A stretch of DNA of 47,329 bases from Pseudomonas frederiksbergensis. Its GTDB lineage: Bacteria > Pseudomonadota > Gammaproteobacteria > Pseudomonadales > Pseudomonadaceae. A program made the position numbers and the translations under genes. A model generated the notes under the pieces. It was not told the origin of the DNA. It saw nothing but the letters and a program-made list of their open reading frames with translations, and searched no databases. The stretch spans positions 1-47,329 of the forward strand of contig NZ_JQGJ02000027.1 in the NCBI RefSeq assembly GCF_000802155.2, in the 5' to 3' direction. This document shows positions 33,822 to 42,997 of the stretch, piece by piece; the stretch's first letter is position 1; each line of letters opens with the position of its first letter.

Positions 33822-34940
33822 TCACGTCACCTTGATCGGCTCCCAGGTGAGGGGATGAGCCTTGGTGGCGGGTTGCGCCCAGTTTTCCGGGAGGTTGATG
33901 TAATCCACCAACTCCCTTAGGCGGCCATGGTCTCGGGCATTGAACGTAAATGCCAGTCGCGTCAGATGGCTGAAAGGCGCTTCCTCGGGTTCTTCGCCGC
34001 TATAGGCATGCTGATGGAAGCAATCGTTCAAGCACAGGTCGGCGAATTCGACCTGCATTTGTTGCAACGCCTGTTCATTCAGCTTGTGATTCATGCGAAT
34101 CACGAACTGATGCTTGAGCCAGCGGCTGGAATGGAAGTTGCGGTAGAACTGGTTGATTTCCTCCACGGCGTCTTCGGCGCTAGACACCAGGCGCATCAAT
34201 TTCATGTCGGTCGGCAGGATGTAGCGGTTTTCCTCCAGTTGTTCTCGGATGAAATGCAGCGCGCCTTGCCAGAACTTGCCTCCGGGCGCGTCCAATAGCA
34301 CCACCGGCACCAATGGGCTTTTGCCCGTCTGCACCAGCGTCAGGACCTCCAATGCTTCGTCAAGGGTGCCGAAACCACCCGGGCAGAGCACCAAGGCATC
34401 GGCTTCCTTGACGAAGAAAAGCTTGCGAGTGAAGAAAAAGTGGAACGGCAGCAGGTTCTGCGTGCCCTCGACGGTCGGGTTCGCATGCTGTTCGAAGGGC
34501 AGGGTGATGTTGAATCCCAGGCTATGTTCCCGGCCTGCGCCTTCATGGGCCGCAGCCATGATGCCGCCGCCCGCGCCAGTGATCACCATCATGTCCGAAC
34601 GAGCCAGCGCCGCGCCCAGTTCGCGTGCCAGCCCATACAACGGATGCTCGATGGGCGTTCGGGCCGAGCCAAAGACCGTGACCTTGCGGCGACCCTTGAA
34701 TTGTTCCAGCGTGCGAAATGCGTGTTCCAGTTCCCGCAGGGCCTGGAGCGTGATCTTGGCATTCCAGCGATTGTGATCTTCCTGGGCCATGCGCAGCACG
34801 GTCAGGATCATGTCGCGGTAGATGGGGAGGTTGGGACTGTTGGGTGACACCAGGTTGAGTTGCTCTTCGACCTTGCGGGTGAGGTCGTGGCCATGGTTCT
34901 CAAAATGACGGCTGAGCAGGTCATTCGGTTTGTACGGCAT
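33822..34940 (-). CDS. LOG-family (lysine decarboxylase-like) nucleotide-binding protein
   Basis: 372 residues. The Rossmann-fold core holds TVFGSARTP, VITGAGGGIMAAAHEGA and the family signature PGGFGTLDEALEVLTLVQTGK. LOG-type proteins hydrolyse nucleoside 5'-monophosphates (cytokinin activation in plants, purine/pyrimidine nucleotide turnover in bacteria). This long form has an extra C-terminal ~130 residues. AAGGAG lies before the ATG. Confidence 0.85.
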   Translation of the reverse strand: MPYKPNDLLSRHFENHGHDLTRKVEEQLNLVSPNSPNLPIYRDMILTVLRMAQEDHNRWNAKITLQALRELEHAFRTLEQFKGRRKVTVFGSARTPIEHPLYGLARELGAALARSDMMVITGAGGGIMAAAHEGAGREHSLGFNITLPFEQHANPTVEGTQNLLPFHFFFTRKLFFVKEADALVLCPGGFGTLDEALEVLTLVQTGKSPLVPVVLLDAPGGKFWQGALHFIREQLEENRYILPTDMKLMRLVSSAEDAVEEINQFYRNFHSSRWLKHQFVIRMNHKLNEQALQQMQVEFADLCLNDCFHQHAYSGEEPEEAPFSHLTRLAFTFNARDHGRLRELVDYINLPENWAQPATKAHPLTWEPIKVT

Positions 34941-35444
34941 TCAGCTTCTCCTTCTGAACAGAACCCCCGGCTCCAACGAGAGATTCGTCAGGGCCACGAC
35001 ACCTCCTGTGCCGTTGTCAGTCCGGGCGCGTGCCCGGGCGTTAACCTGGCTCGACGCAATGTGCAGCAAGGCGGCCAAGCCATCCAACGGGTCCTGCTGT
35101 TTCCCTTGGATGAAAAACGGTTACACGTCGCGTATCAGCGAGGGCAGCCTCTTTCTGCCCGGTAGGAAAACGATACCTTGAATCTAGCCTTTAGCGTTGA
35201 TATTAGCTGTCCAGATCATGGCGCTCGAATGTGAAGGTTTGCAACTTTCACTGTAGTCCTGCCGTTATCGGTCGCTCGCGATGGGGTCAGCGCTGGCGTC
35301 GGATAACGTACCGCTCGTCAGGTCGCCGACGGGGTGCGTACCGCTCTGATTTACTCAATAACAGGCGTGCCAAGGCAATTCGGCGTCCAGGGCTGGGCGT
35401 CCGCGCGATGAAATGAAGCATTGATGGGCAGGGAGGCGGGAGAG
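34941..35444. other. Intergenic region without recognisable gene
   Basis: About 500 bases between the LOG gene start and a small plus-strand gene. No protein-coding signature is seen. The region has several small GC-rich inverted repeats (for example around GGGCGCGTGCCCGGGCG near 35022) but no convincing RNA gene. Confidence 0.35.
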
Positions 35445-35639
35445 ATGACCAGAGTAACTCTGGAGCTCGACGGGCAGTTGTACCTGATGCTGTTGGAAGC
35501 GGCTCAAGCCAATCGGGTCAGCCTGGAAGAGGAATGTTGCCGTCGGCTGGAAGGCCGGGAATGGCGCTCACGCTATTTGCAGGCGCTGGTGGCGGAACTG
35601 CGCGCCGACGAAGAGCAGCGGCGCGCGCGCACGGGGTGA
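35445..35639 (+). CDS. Small hypothetical protein, possible ribbon-helix-helix
   Basis: 64 residues, MTRVTLELDGQLYLMLLEAAQANRVSLEEECCRRLEG..., starting at ATG 35445 behind GGGAGGCGGGAGAG. A short beta strand followed by two helices resembles Arc/CopG-type folds, where the strand binds DNA. The C-terminus is charged (AELRADEEQRRART). Function unknown; the stop abuts the end of the convergent gene. Confidence 0.6.
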   Translation: MTRVTLELDGQLYLMLLEAAQANRVSLEEECCRRLEGREWRSRYLQALVAELRADEEQRRARTG

Positions 35640-36062
35640 TTATTTCTTGGTCTTGGCCGGTTTCGGGCAATCCGATTCCTGGAAGCGTTCGGTGGCAACC
35701 GGGCGGTTGGTCTTCACTTCGGTGAACTCGTAGCGCATGGTCGCGCCTTTGGCCATCAGCTTGCGGAAACCCGGGTTGGTGCACACCGTGGAGCCCAGTT
35801 GGAAATAGACCGCCTTGGGATCCGCGCGCATTTTCTGGGCATGACTGCTTTGCACGCTGAGATGGTTGATCAGTTCGGTACCTTCGACGGTGTAGCCCTG
35901 ATCGAGAATATCTTCGTTGATCGCCCGCGGCGTGCCTACGCTGCTTTCCTTGGCAACGTTCTGCAGCATCTTGTTCAGCTCGAGTTCTTTCAGCGACGCG
36001 GCCTGAGCGCTGATGGACGTCGCCAGCAGAACGGCAACGGTTGGAACGATAAGGCGCAGCAT
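35640..36062 (-). CDS. PA3611-family secreted protein (quorum-sensing-regulated in P. aeruginosa)
   Basis: 140 residues with a signal peptide (MLRLIVPTVAVLLATSISAQA|ASL). The mature part holds SSVGTPRAINEDILDQGYTVEGTELINHLSVQ and two cysteines (STVCTNPGF, ESDCPKP) that may form a disulfide. By sequence and position near erdR, dgkA and recA it corresponds to PA3611 of P. aeruginosa, whose relatives are annotated as quorum-sensing-regulated virulence factors. Biochemical role unknown. GGAGAG precedes the ATG. Confidence 0.75.
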   Translation of the reverse strand: MLRLIVPTVAVLLATSISAQAASLKELELNKMLQNVAKESSVGTPRAINEDILDQGYTVEGTELINHLSVQSSHAQKMRADPKAVYFQLGSTVCTNPGFRKLMAKGATMRYEFTEVKTNRPVATERFQESDCPKPAKTKK

Positions 36063-36245
36063 GAAACTCTCCTGGTTCAGTAACTGGTGGTTCGACCGGT
36101 CACGTGACTGTGCGTTCAGTGGCGGCGATTATAGGGAAGCCGGGTTGGAGGGTACAGGTTTACCCGCTCTGGTAGACTGCCGGCCTTCTTTGCCCTACCG
36201 AGTGTTGTTCGTGTCGAGTTTTCCTGTCTGTGGGCAGTGCCCGCG

Positions 36246-36989
36246 ATGAGCCTTGTTTCCAACGCCGTAGCCCGTTTGCGCGACCAGCGCGTCGATGAAG
36301 GCATCAAGCCGCTCCAGGCCCGAGGGTGGCGCGCGCCCCGTTGCGGCGCGTGTCGGGTAATCGAAAGTCATTGCCTGTGCGCCTGGCGTCCAAGTGTCGA
36401 GACCCGCTCCGGCGTTTGCCTGATCATGACCAATAAAGAAGTCTTCAAGCCGAGCAACACGGGTTGGCTGATTGCCGATGTGGTGCGCGATAACCATGCC
36501 TTCATCTGGTCGCGTACCGACGTCGATGAGCAACTGCTGGCGTTGTTGAACGACCCGCAATGGCAACCGTACCTGGTGTTCCCGGGGGAATATGTCGAGC
36601 CGTCGCGGGTTACGCACACGGTTGACCTCGCCCAGGGCAAGCGTCCCTTGTTCATCCTGCTGGATGCCACTTGGACCGAAGCGCGGAAGATGTTCCGCAA
36701 GAGTCCCTATTTTGATCGGCTGCCCATCTTGAGCCTGCTACCCGACAAGCTGTCGCGCTACCGCTTGCGGCGCTCGACCCGCAGTGAGCATCTGTGCACC
36801 GCCGAGGTCGCGGCGCTGTGCCTGGAATTGGCGGGGGATAGCGACGCGGCATCGGCCCTGGACGCCTATTTCGATGTCTTCAGCCAGCATTACCTGGGCG
36901 CCAAGCGCCAGCAGGAAGTGGATGTGTCGACGCCAGCCCATGCCGAATTACTGCCCTTTGTCCGCTCGGCTCAAGAACTGTTGGCCTAA
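36246..36989 (+). CDS. tapT: DTW-domain protein, tRNA-uridine aminocarboxypropyltransferase
   Basis: 247 residues from ATG 36246. An N-terminal zinc-type cluster (RCGACRVIESHCLCAW) precedes the DTW domain, with its signature in LLDATWTEARKMFRKSPYF, then LRRSTRSEHLCTAEVAAL. DTW proteins transfer the 3-amino-3-carboxypropyl group of SAM to uridine in tRNA (acp3U47 in E. coli YfiP/TapT). Position next to erdR matches PA3605. Confidence 0.82.
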   Translation: MSLVSNAVARLRDQRVDEGIKPLQARGWRAPRCGACRVIESHCLCAWRPSVETRSGVCLIMTNKEVFKPSNTGWLIADVVRDNHAFIWSRTDVDEQLLALLNDPQWQPYLVFPGEYVEPSRVTHTVDLAQGKRPLFILLDATWTEARKMFRKSPYFDRLPILSLLPDKLSRYRLRRSTRSEHLCTAEVAALCLELAGDSDAASALDAYFDVFSQHYLGAKRQQEVDVSTPAHAELLPFVRSAQELLA

Positions 36990-37204
36990 TAGTGGCCCAT
37001 ACTGGAGACAGCGGTGGCCGTGCTGCTTGACCACCCCGGCTTCGCTGGGCATGCTTGGCGCCGACCAGGGTGCGGGCTGGAGTTTAAGATGCTGTGATTG
37101 GCGTCGAACGTGCCCCTGTAGATAGCGCCGAATGGCGGTATCTTGAGTTATATGGCGAGGCGCGAATGCATCGGGCCTGCCTTAAAAACAGGATCATTTG
37201 AAAA

Positions 37205-37858
37205 ATGGCCACATACGAAATCCTGATTGCCGATGACCATCCGCTTTTTCGCAGTGCATTGCATCAGGCGGTGACCCTGGGCCTTGGTTCAGATGTCCGG
37301 TTGACGGAGGTGGCCAGCATCGCGGAATTGGAAGCCCGGCTGGCGGAAAAGGCCGATTGGGACTTGGTTCTGCTCGACCTGAACATGCCCGGCGCGTATG
37401 GTTTTTCAGGCCTGGTGCTATTGCGTGGACAGTACCCGCAGATTCCGGTGGTGATGGTCTCGGCCCAGGAAGAGGCCTCGGTGATGGTCAAGGCTCGCGA
37501 ATTCGGTGCCAGCGGGTTCATCCCCAAATCCAGCTCCCTGGAAATGATTCAACGGGCAGTGAAGGCCGTGCTCGATGGCGATGTTTCCTGGCCGCCGCAG
37601 GCGTTCGAAGCGGTGAGTGTGTCCGAGGAAGCCAAGGCCGCCAGCGAAGGCCTGGCCAGCCTGACGCCGCAGCAGTTCAGGGTGCTGACCATGGTGTGCG
37701 AGGGACTGTTGAACAAGCAGATCGCATATGAGCTGAATGTGTCGGAGGCCACCATCAAGGCTCACGTTACGGCGATCTTTCGTAAATTGAACGTGCGCAC
37801 CCGGACCCAGGCCGCCTTGTTATTGCAACAACTTGAGTCAATATCGCCCCAATCGTAG
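37205..37858 (+). CDS. erdR: LuxR-family response regulator ErdR
   Basis: 217 residues: a receiver domain (IADDHPLFRSALHQAV, phospho-acceptor Asp in LVLLDLNMPG, conserved Lys in GFIPKSS), then a LuxR-type HTH (LTPQQFRVLTMVCEGLLNKQIAYELNVSEATIKAHVTAIFRKLNV). The location next to dgkA and the DTW gene matches ErdR (PA3604), a regulator of ethanol oxidation and acetate/acetyl-CoA metabolism in pseudomonads. No partner kinase is adjacent. Confidence 0.85.
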   Translation: MATYEILIADDHPLFRSALHQAVTLGLGSDVRLTEVASIAELEARLAEKADWDLVLLDLNMPGAYGFSGLVLLRGQYPQIPVVMVSAQEEASVMVKAREFGASGFIPKSSSLEMIQRAVKAVLDGDVSWPPQAFEAVSVSEEAKAASEGLASLTPQQFRVLTMVCEGLLNKQIAYELNVSEATIKAHVTAIFRKLNVRTRTQAALLLQQLESISPQS

Positions 37859-37929
37859 CGCCTGAATTCACGCTTTTTTGACTGCGTTTACAGTAGCTTC
37901 TTCACTCTTTTCGATCAGTTGCCCACCCT

Positions 37930-38292
37930 ATGTCACCTTTCAAGGGCCAAACCGGCCTGAAACGCATCCTCAATGCCTCCGGCTATTCCCTGGACGGGCT
38001 GCGTGCAGCTTTTGTAGGCGAAGCGGCGTTCCGTCAATTGGTCCTGCTCAACGTTATCCTGATCCCTTTGTCGTTTTTCCTGGATGTCAGTCGCGTCGAG
38101 CAGGCACTGTTGATCGCGGTGTGCCTGCTGGCCTTGATCGTGGAGTTGCTCAACTCGGCGGTGGAGGCGGCCATCGACCGCATTTCCCTCGAGCGGCACC
38201 CGTTGTCGAAGAACGCCAAGGACATGGGCAGCGCCGCCCAGTTCGTCGCCCTGACGATGATTGCCTTGGTCTGGGGTTTGGTACTGCTCTGA
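37930..38292 (+). CDS. dgkA: Diacylglycerol kinase
   Basis: 120-residue membrane enzyme with three hydrophobic helices. The signature EAAIDRISLERHPLSKNAKDMGSAAQF holds the active-site glutamates and NAKDMGSAA. It recycles diacylglycerol to phosphatidate at the inner membrane. Normal length. Confidence 0.93.
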   Translation: MSPFKGQTGLKRILNASGYSLDGLRAAFVGEAAFRQLVLLNVILIPLSFFLDVSRVEQALLIAVCLLALIVELLNSAVEAAIDRISLERHPLSKNAKDMGSAAQFVALTMIALVWGLVLL

Positions 38293-38295
38293 CTG

Positions 38296-39222
38296 TCAGG
38301 CGATGGCAGGCAGGACGATCTCGTCGCTGCGCTGGACCCCTGCGGTGAATGCCCGGCAGAGATCGAGGAATTCACGCATGGCCGAGGTCTGGTATTTCTG
38401 CTTGTGCCAGATGAAGTAGAACTGCCGCGCCAAGTCCATGTCCGGGGTTTCCACGGCGACGAGACTGCCGCGGCGGAAAGCGTCACGCAGGGCCAGGCGC
38501 GAGATGCAGCCAATCCCCAGGCCTGATTCCACGGCGCGCTTGATCGCTTCGGTGTGTTCCAGCTCCAAGCGAATATTCAGTGCGCTGCGGTGATGGCGCA
38601 TGGCCTGGTCGAAGGTCAGTCGCGTTCCGGAACCCTGTTCACGGAGGATCCAGGCCTCGTGGGTCAACTCTTCCATGGTCGCCTGTCCACGCTTGGCCAA
38701 TGGATGCTGGGGCGCGCAGAACACCACCAATTCGTCTTCGACCCAGCTCTGTACCTCGATGTCTGGATGGCTGCAGTCGCCTTCGATTAGACCCAGATCA
38801 ATTTCATAATGGGCAACCTGGTGCACGATATTGGCAGTATTTTGCACGTGCAGCTTCACCTGGCTTTCCGGATGACGCTGCATGAAACCACCGATCAGCA
38901 GGGTCGCCAGGTAATTGCCAATGGTCAGCGTGGCGCCGACCGCCAGTGAGCCGAAACCGGATTTGCCGTTGAGCAAGTCTTCGATCTCCTTGGCCTGGTC
39001 CAGGAGCGCCACGGCTTGGGGCAGCAACTGCTTGCCCAAGGCGTTGAGGCTCAGGCGCTTGCCGGCCCGATCGAACAGTTGGCAGCTGGATTGGCGCTCC
39101 AATTCAGTGATGGAGGTGCTGGCGGCCGATTGCGACAGATTGAGCAGGCCCGCGGCACGGGACACGCTTTCCTGCTGGGCGACGGCGACGAAGACTTGAA
39201 GTTGACGTAGAGTAAATCGCAT
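38296..39222 (-). CDS. finR: LysR-type regulator FinR
   Basis: 308 residues from ATG 39222. The N-terminal HTH is MRFTLRQLQVFVAVAQQESVSRAAGLLNLSQSAASTSITELERQ; the LysR effector domain follows (VGATLTIGNYLATLLIGGF, EQGSGTRLTFDQAM). It is divergent from fpr, as is FinR, which activates fpr in response to oxidative stress in Pseudomonas. The 122-base spacer 39223-39344 must hold both promoters and the FinR site. Confidence 0.88.
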   Translation of the reverse strand: MRFTLRQLQVFVAVAQQESVSRAAGLLNLSQSAASTSITELERQSSCQLFDRAGKRLSLNALGKQLLPQAVALLDQAKEIEDLLNGKSGFGSLAVGATLTIGNYLATLLIGGFMQRHPESQVKLHVQNTANIVHQVAHYEIDLGLIEGDCSHPDIEVQSWVEDELVVFCAPQHPLAKRGQATMEELTHEAWILREQGSGTRLTFDQAMRHHRSALNIRLELEHTEAIKRAVESGLGIGCISRLALRDAFRRGSLVAVETPDMDLARQFYFIWHKQKYQTSAMREFLDLCRAFTAGVQRSDEIVLPAIA

Positions 39223-39344
39223 ATCGATATAACCGATAACCCTTATCTTAATAATCCATTTAACAGATATTGTCGCCGCCATTAGAATGCGATGCAATTG
39301 CGCAGATTATCGGCGCAGGCATCATTTCCAGGAGTCCCCCGTAC

Positions 39345-40124
39345 ATGAGCAACATGAACCACGAGCGTGTCCTCAGTGTTCATCACTGGAACGACACTCT
39401 GTTCAGCTTCAAGTGCACCCGCGATCCGGGCCTGCGCTTCGAGAACGGTCAGTTCGTGATGATCGGCCTGCAGCAGCCCAACGGCCGCCCGCTTATGCGC
39501 GCTTACTCGATTGCCAGCCCGAACTGGGAAGAGCATCTCGAATTCTTCAGCATCAAGGTTCCCGACGGTCCGTTGACTTCCCAGTTGCAGCACCTGAAGG
39601 AAGGCGACGAGATCATCATCAGCAAGAAGCCTACCGGCACGCTGGTACTGGACGACCTCAAGCCTGGCAAGCATTTGTACCTGCTCAGCACCGGTACCGG
39701 CCTGGCGCCTTTCATGAGCGTCATCCAGGATCCAGAAACCTATGAGCGCTTCGAAAAGGTGATCCTGTGCCACGGCGTGCGTTACGTCAATGAAGTCGCC
39801 TATCGCGAATTCATCACCGAACACTTGCCACAGAACGAGTTCTTCGGCGAAGCGCTGCGTGAAAAGCTGATCTACTACCCGACCGTGACCCGCGAGCCGT
39901 TCGAGAACGAAGGCCGACTCACCGACCTGATGCGCAGCGGCAAGCTGTTCCGCGACATTGGCCTGCCACCGATCAACCCGCAGGATGACCGCGCGATGCT
40001 GTGCGGCAGCCCAAGCATGCTCGACGAGACCAGCGAAGTGCTCAACAGCTTCGGCCTGACCGTTTCGCCGCGTATGCGCGAGCCGGGTGACTACCTGATC
40101 GAGCGGGCGTTTGTAGAGAAGTAA
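39345..40124 (+). CDS. fpr: Ferredoxin-NADP+ reductase
   Basis: 259 residues from ATG 39345, with AGGAG ten bases upstream. FAD binding by RAYSIASPN, pyrophosphate contact in the KPTGTLVL region, NADP binding by LLSTGTGLAPFMSVI, MLCGSPSML, and the C-terminal EPGDYLIERAFVEK ending used by bacterial-type Fprs. It exchanges electrons between NADPH and ferredoxin/flavodoxin and supports oxidative stress defence. Confidence 0.93.
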   Translation: MSNMNHERVLSVHHWNDTLFSFKCTRDPGLRFENGQFVMIGLQQPNGRPLMRAYSIASPNWEEHLEFFSIKVPDGPLTSQLQHLKEGDEIIISKKPTGTLVLDDLKPGKHLYLLSTGTGLAPFMSVIQDPETYERFEKVILCHGVRYVNEVAYREFITEHLPQNEFFGEALREKLIYYPTVTREPFENEGRLTDLMRSGKLFRDIGLPPINPQDDRAMLCGSPSMLDETSEVLNSFGLTVSPRMREPGDYLIERAFVEK

Positions 40125-40160
40125 GCTGTATTTGTAGTGACTGACACCAGTTGCGCCATA

Positions 40161-40201
40161 AAAAGCCCGCGCCGCCTGTTGAAGGCTGCGCGGGCTTTTT
40201 C
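40161..40201. terminator. Terminator between fpr and trmO
   Basis: GC-rich stem AAAAGCCCGCGC / GCGCGGGCTTTT with an imperfect middle, followed by T residues. It lies between convergent fpr and trmO genes and can act in both directions. Confidence 0.85.
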
Positions 40202-40212
40202 GTTTTCGGGTT

Positions 40213-40911
40213 TTATTTAACCGCAGGAACGACTTCCAACACCCGGATCATTCCCGGCTCCGGATAATGCCAACGCACATCCAGGTCCCAGAACTGCGCA
40301 CCGTATTCCCTTTCAGCTGTAGGAACCTGATACGCCGGGCGTGGGTCTTGGGCCAGGCATTGTTCGATCAGCTCCACCAAGGGCTCTTCGAGGCGCACGG
40401 CGTGGTCGCGCGCTTGAAGCAGGGCAGTGTCCGCCCATTGCACCGCAATCAAGTCAGGCGCGGCGCTGGCGATGCTGTTGGTGGCAGAGCCGATGATGTC
40501 GGCGTAGGGCACGTAGGGCTTGATATCGAGCACGGGCGTGCCGTCCAGCAGGTCGATTCCCGATAGCCACAAGCGACCGGCTTCGACCCGTTCCAGCTTC
40601 ACCACCGATTGGCCGATGCCGTTGGGGCGGTGGGTGGCGCGAGTGGCGAATACGCCCATGGATTTGTTGCCGCCCAGGCGCGGCGGTCGCACTTTCAAGC
40701 GCGGCTTGTCTTCCAGGGCCTGGTGGAACAGGAACAGCAACCAGACATGGCTGACCTGCTCCAGGCCCTGCACCGCATCCCCTTGATCGAACGGCGCCAC
40801 CAGTTCCAGCACCCCGCGCGCGGCCGGGGCCAGTTGCGGTTGGCGCGGAATGGCGAACTTCTCCTTGAAGCAGGAGCGGACGAAGCCGATGGGGGAGACG
40901 TTGTAAGTCAT
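40213..40911 (-). CDS. trmO: tRNA (N6-threonylcarbamoyladenosine37-N6)-methyltransferase TrmO
   Basis: 232 residues from ATG 40911. The TsaA/TrmO fold shows SPIGFVRSCFKEKFAIPRQPQL, LEQVSHVWLLFLFH, FATRATHRPNGIGQSVVKLERVE (SAM-binding block) and LDGTPVLDIKPYVPYAD. It methylates N6 of t6A37 in tRNA-Thr. A longer frame to 40989 lacks a good ribosome site and adds non-conserved residues. Confidence 0.9.
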   Translation of the reverse strand: MTYNVSPIGFVRSCFKEKFAIPRQPQLAPAARGVLELVAPFDQGDAVQGLEQVSHVWLLFLFHQALEDKPRLKVRPPRLGGNKSMGVFATRATHRPNGIGQSVVKLERVEAGRLWLSGIDLLDGTPVLDIKPYVPYADIIGSATNSIASAAPDLIAVQWADTALLQARDHAVRLEEPLVELIEQCLAQDPRPAYQVPTAEREYGAQFWDLDVRWHYPEPGMIRVLEVVPAVK

Positions 40912-40993
40912 GGGTTGGGTTCGGGGCAGGATGGAGTGGGCATCATAGCGCGGGGCAAGGATTGACACCGTCCGCTTTGGCGAGAGCATATTT

Positions 40994-41025
40994 TTTGTGG
41001 CGAGGGGATAAACCCCCTCGCCACA
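40994..41025. repeat. REP-like inverted repeat
   Basis: A perfect 13-bp stem TTGTGGCGAGGGG / CCCCTCGCCACAA around ATAAAC. GTGGCGAGGGG-type palindromes are the common REP sequences of the P. fluorescens group. The T-run on its left could also let it end transcription of the upstream-lying minus-strand DNA. Confidence 0.6.
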
Positions 41026-41075
41026 AGAGCTCTGCCGACATCAGTAGCGCGTCAAGAATCGACAGCCCTTCGGCA

Positions 41076-41537
41076 TTAGCCGCGCACGCGCAGCGTCAGG
41101 CCCTTGAGGAAATTGCGCAGCAACTGATCGCCGCACGGGCGGTAGTTGGTGTGGCCGAACTTGCGAAACAGCGCGCTCAGTTCCGGCTTGGACACCGGGA
41201 ACTCGGCGGCCTTGAGGATGGCGTGCATGTCGTCTTCCTTCAGCTCGAAGGCCACGCGCAGTTTCTTCAGGATGATGTTGTTAGTGACCGGTACTTCGAT
41301 CGGCTGTGGCGGACGGCTTTCATCCTTGCCGCGCTTGAAAATCACCAGGCCATCAAGAAAATGAGCCATGACCAGGTCGGGGCAGAACACAAAGCCTTCT
41401 TCCTCATCTTTCTTGAGGTAGCCGGCCAGGTCCGCCAGGGTGACGTCCAGGCCGCCCAGCTTGATGATCTCGATGACTTTCTTGTCGCTGATGTCGAGCA
41501 TGTAGCGCACGCTGCGCAGTACGTCGTTGTGAATCAT
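41076..41537 (-). CDS. DUF1456 family protein (YehS-like)
   Basis: 153 residues made of two similar ~70-residue halves: MIHNDVLRSVRYMLDISDKKVIEIIKLGG... and TNNIILKKLRVAFELKEDDMHAILKAAEF..., each with the DUF1456 pattern ending in FxxFLxGL/FLKGL. Function unknown in all organisms. It lies 57 bases downstream of a pseudouridine synthase gene on the same strand, so possibly co-transcribed. Confidence 0.88.
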   Translation of the reverse strand: MIHNDVLRSVRYMLDISDKKVIEIIKLGGLDVTLADLAGYLKKDEEEGFVFCPDLVMAHFLDGLVIFKRGKDESRPPQPIEVPVTNNIILKKLRVAFELKEDDMHAILKAAEFPVSKPELSALFRKFGHTNYRPCGDQLLRNFLKGLTLRVRG

Positions 41538-41594
41538 GTGTGCAATCCTGATGAATCGGCAGTGGGCGCCCGGTTCGGTGCGGCGCCGGGGAAG

Positions 41595-42305
41595 TTAGAA
41601 TTTCTCTTTGGCAGACAGGTAGCGCCACTGGCCCAGGGGCACCTTGCCGATGGACACGCCGCCGATGCGGATGCGGCGGATGGCGACGACCTTCAGGCCG
41701 ACGGCCTGGCAAAACAGCGCGATCACGCCCGGTTGCGGGTTTTTCATGGCGAAGCGCAGGCGGTTTTCGTTTTGCCAACTGGCCTTGACCGCCGGCAACT
41801 CCTTGCCTTTGTAGGTCAGCCCGTGGTTCAAGCGATTGAGGCCGTGGGCGACCATCTCACCCTCGACCTCCACTACGTATTCCTGCTCGATCTTGGCCGC
41901 GTCGGCCGTCAGCTTGCGCAGGATTTTCCAGTCCTGGGTAAACACCAGGAGCCCACTGGCGCCGGCCTGCAAATCGGCGCTGGCGGTCAGGCGCAGGAAG
42001 TGGCCCTTGAGCGGCCGCTTGCCGAAGCGATGTTCTTCGCTCAAGGTCTGCGGTCCCAGGGTCGCCATGGCCGTGTCGACGTCCATGCCCGCCGGGACGT
42101 TCATCAGGATGGTCACAGGCTCCGGCGCGGTGGCCTTGGCTTCGGGGTCGAGTTCGACCTTTTGGGTGGTGACCTTGAACTGCGGTTCATCGATGACTTC
42201 GCCGTCCACGGTGACCCAGCCGCCCTCGATGAACAGCTCAGCCTCCCGACGGGAGCAGCCGACGAGTTCGATGAGACGCTTGGAGAGACGAATCGGGTCA
42301 GTCAT
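41595..42305 (-). CDS. rRNA pseudouridine synthase (RluF/RsuA-type)
   Basis: 236 residues from ATG 42305. An S4 RNA-binding domain (IRLSKRLIELVGCSRREAELFIEGGWVTVDG) is followed by the RsuA/RluF-type catalytic domain. The catalytic Asp is in SADLQAGASGLLVFTQD, where most relatives have RLDxDSxGL, so the usual Arg-Leu before Asp is changed here. KIEQEYVVEVEG and QPGVIALFCQAVGLKVVAIRRIRIGGV are the C-terminal motifs. RluF-like specificity (23S U2604) is a guess. Confidence 0.85.
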   Translation of the reverse strand: MTDPIRLSKRLIELVGCSRREAELFIEGGWVTVDGEVIDEPQFKVTTQKVELDPEAKATAPEPVTILMNVPAGMDVDTAMATLGPQTLSEEHRFGKRPLKGHFLRLTASADLQAGASGLLVFTQDWKILRKLTADAAKIEQEYVVEVEGEMVAHGLNRLNHGLTYKGKELPAVKASWQNENRLRFAMKNPQPGVIALFCQAVGLKVVAIRRIRIGGVSIGKVPLGQWRYLSAKEKF

Positions 42306-42386
42306 GACGGGGCCGTAACAAAAAGGGGTGGGCATTGTACCTGTCTGGCGCCGGTTAATCGCGGGTCCATTTGCCTCATGCCGTTT

Positions 42387-42860
42387 TTAGCCGCGCCCAG
42401 CCTTCAGGTCGGGCTGCTTGTAACGCATGTGCAGCAGCGGGTAGGGCTGGTCCATGCCATCCTTGGCCGAACGACCGACGACCTCGAACCCTTGCTTGAG
42501 GTAGAAACCGAGGGCCTGAGGGTTCTGTTCATTGACGTCCAGTTCATCGGCGTTCAAGTGTTCGATGGCATAGCGAAGCAATTGTTTGCCCAGGCCTTGG
42601 CCGCGATGCTCGGGGTCGATGAACAGCATTTCGATCTTGCCGGCCGCGACCCCGGCGAAGCCCGTGATGCGCTGTCGTGAATCCCGGGTGCAGATGAGCA
42701 TCACCGCGTCCAGGTAACGCGTGAGCACGAGGTTTTTCAGCAGCTCGATATAGCTGTCGGGCAGGAAATCGTGGGTGGCCCGTACCGATGCCTCCCAGAC
42801 GCGGGTCAATTCCTGGTAATCGCTCGGTTTCGGTGTGCAGATGACCGAATGCTGGCGCAT
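42387..42860 (-). CDS. GNAT-family N-acetyltransferase (YjaB-like)
   Basis: 157 residues. The acetyl-CoA-binding motif is EMLFIDPEHRGQGLGKQLLRYAIEH (Q/RxxGxG/A), followed by DVNEQNPQALGFYLKQGFEVVGRS. The N-terminal TRVWEASVRATHDFL pattern is common to YjaB-like enzymes. Substrate unknown; it stands alone between rimO and the pseudouridine synthase gene. Confidence 0.88.
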   Translation of the reverse strand: MRQHSVICTPKPSDYQELTRVWEASVRATHDFLPDSYIELLKNLVLTRYLDAVMLICTRDSRQRITGFAGVAAGKIEMLFIDPEHRGQGLGKQLLRYAIEHLNADELDVNEQNPQALGFYLKQGFEVVGRSAKDGMDQPYPLLHMRYKQPDLKAGRG

Positions 42861-42910
42861 GTCCGCCTGTTCCTTGTGGTGGAGTTTTCATGTCTGCATA
42901 CGATAGCCGT

Positions 42911-42955
42911 AAAAAAGCCCCGCATCTTGTTGCAAGAGCGGGGCTTTCAATTTTT
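42911..42955 (-). terminator. rimO terminator
   Basis: AAAAAAGCCCCGC-ATCTTGTTGCAAGA-GCGGGGCTTT hairpin flanked by A and T tracts, just downstream of the rimO stop on the minus strand. Confidence 0.8.
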
Positions 42956-42997
42956 TGGTTGTTGGAACAACCCGTCGTGAATCTGCGAGGCTGCAGA

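Noticed and set aside
40962..42680. Plus-strand open frame of 572 codons
   Set aside because: It spans antisense across three recognisable minus-strand genes (DUF1456 protein, pseudouridine synthase, GNAT); an artefact of high GC third positions.
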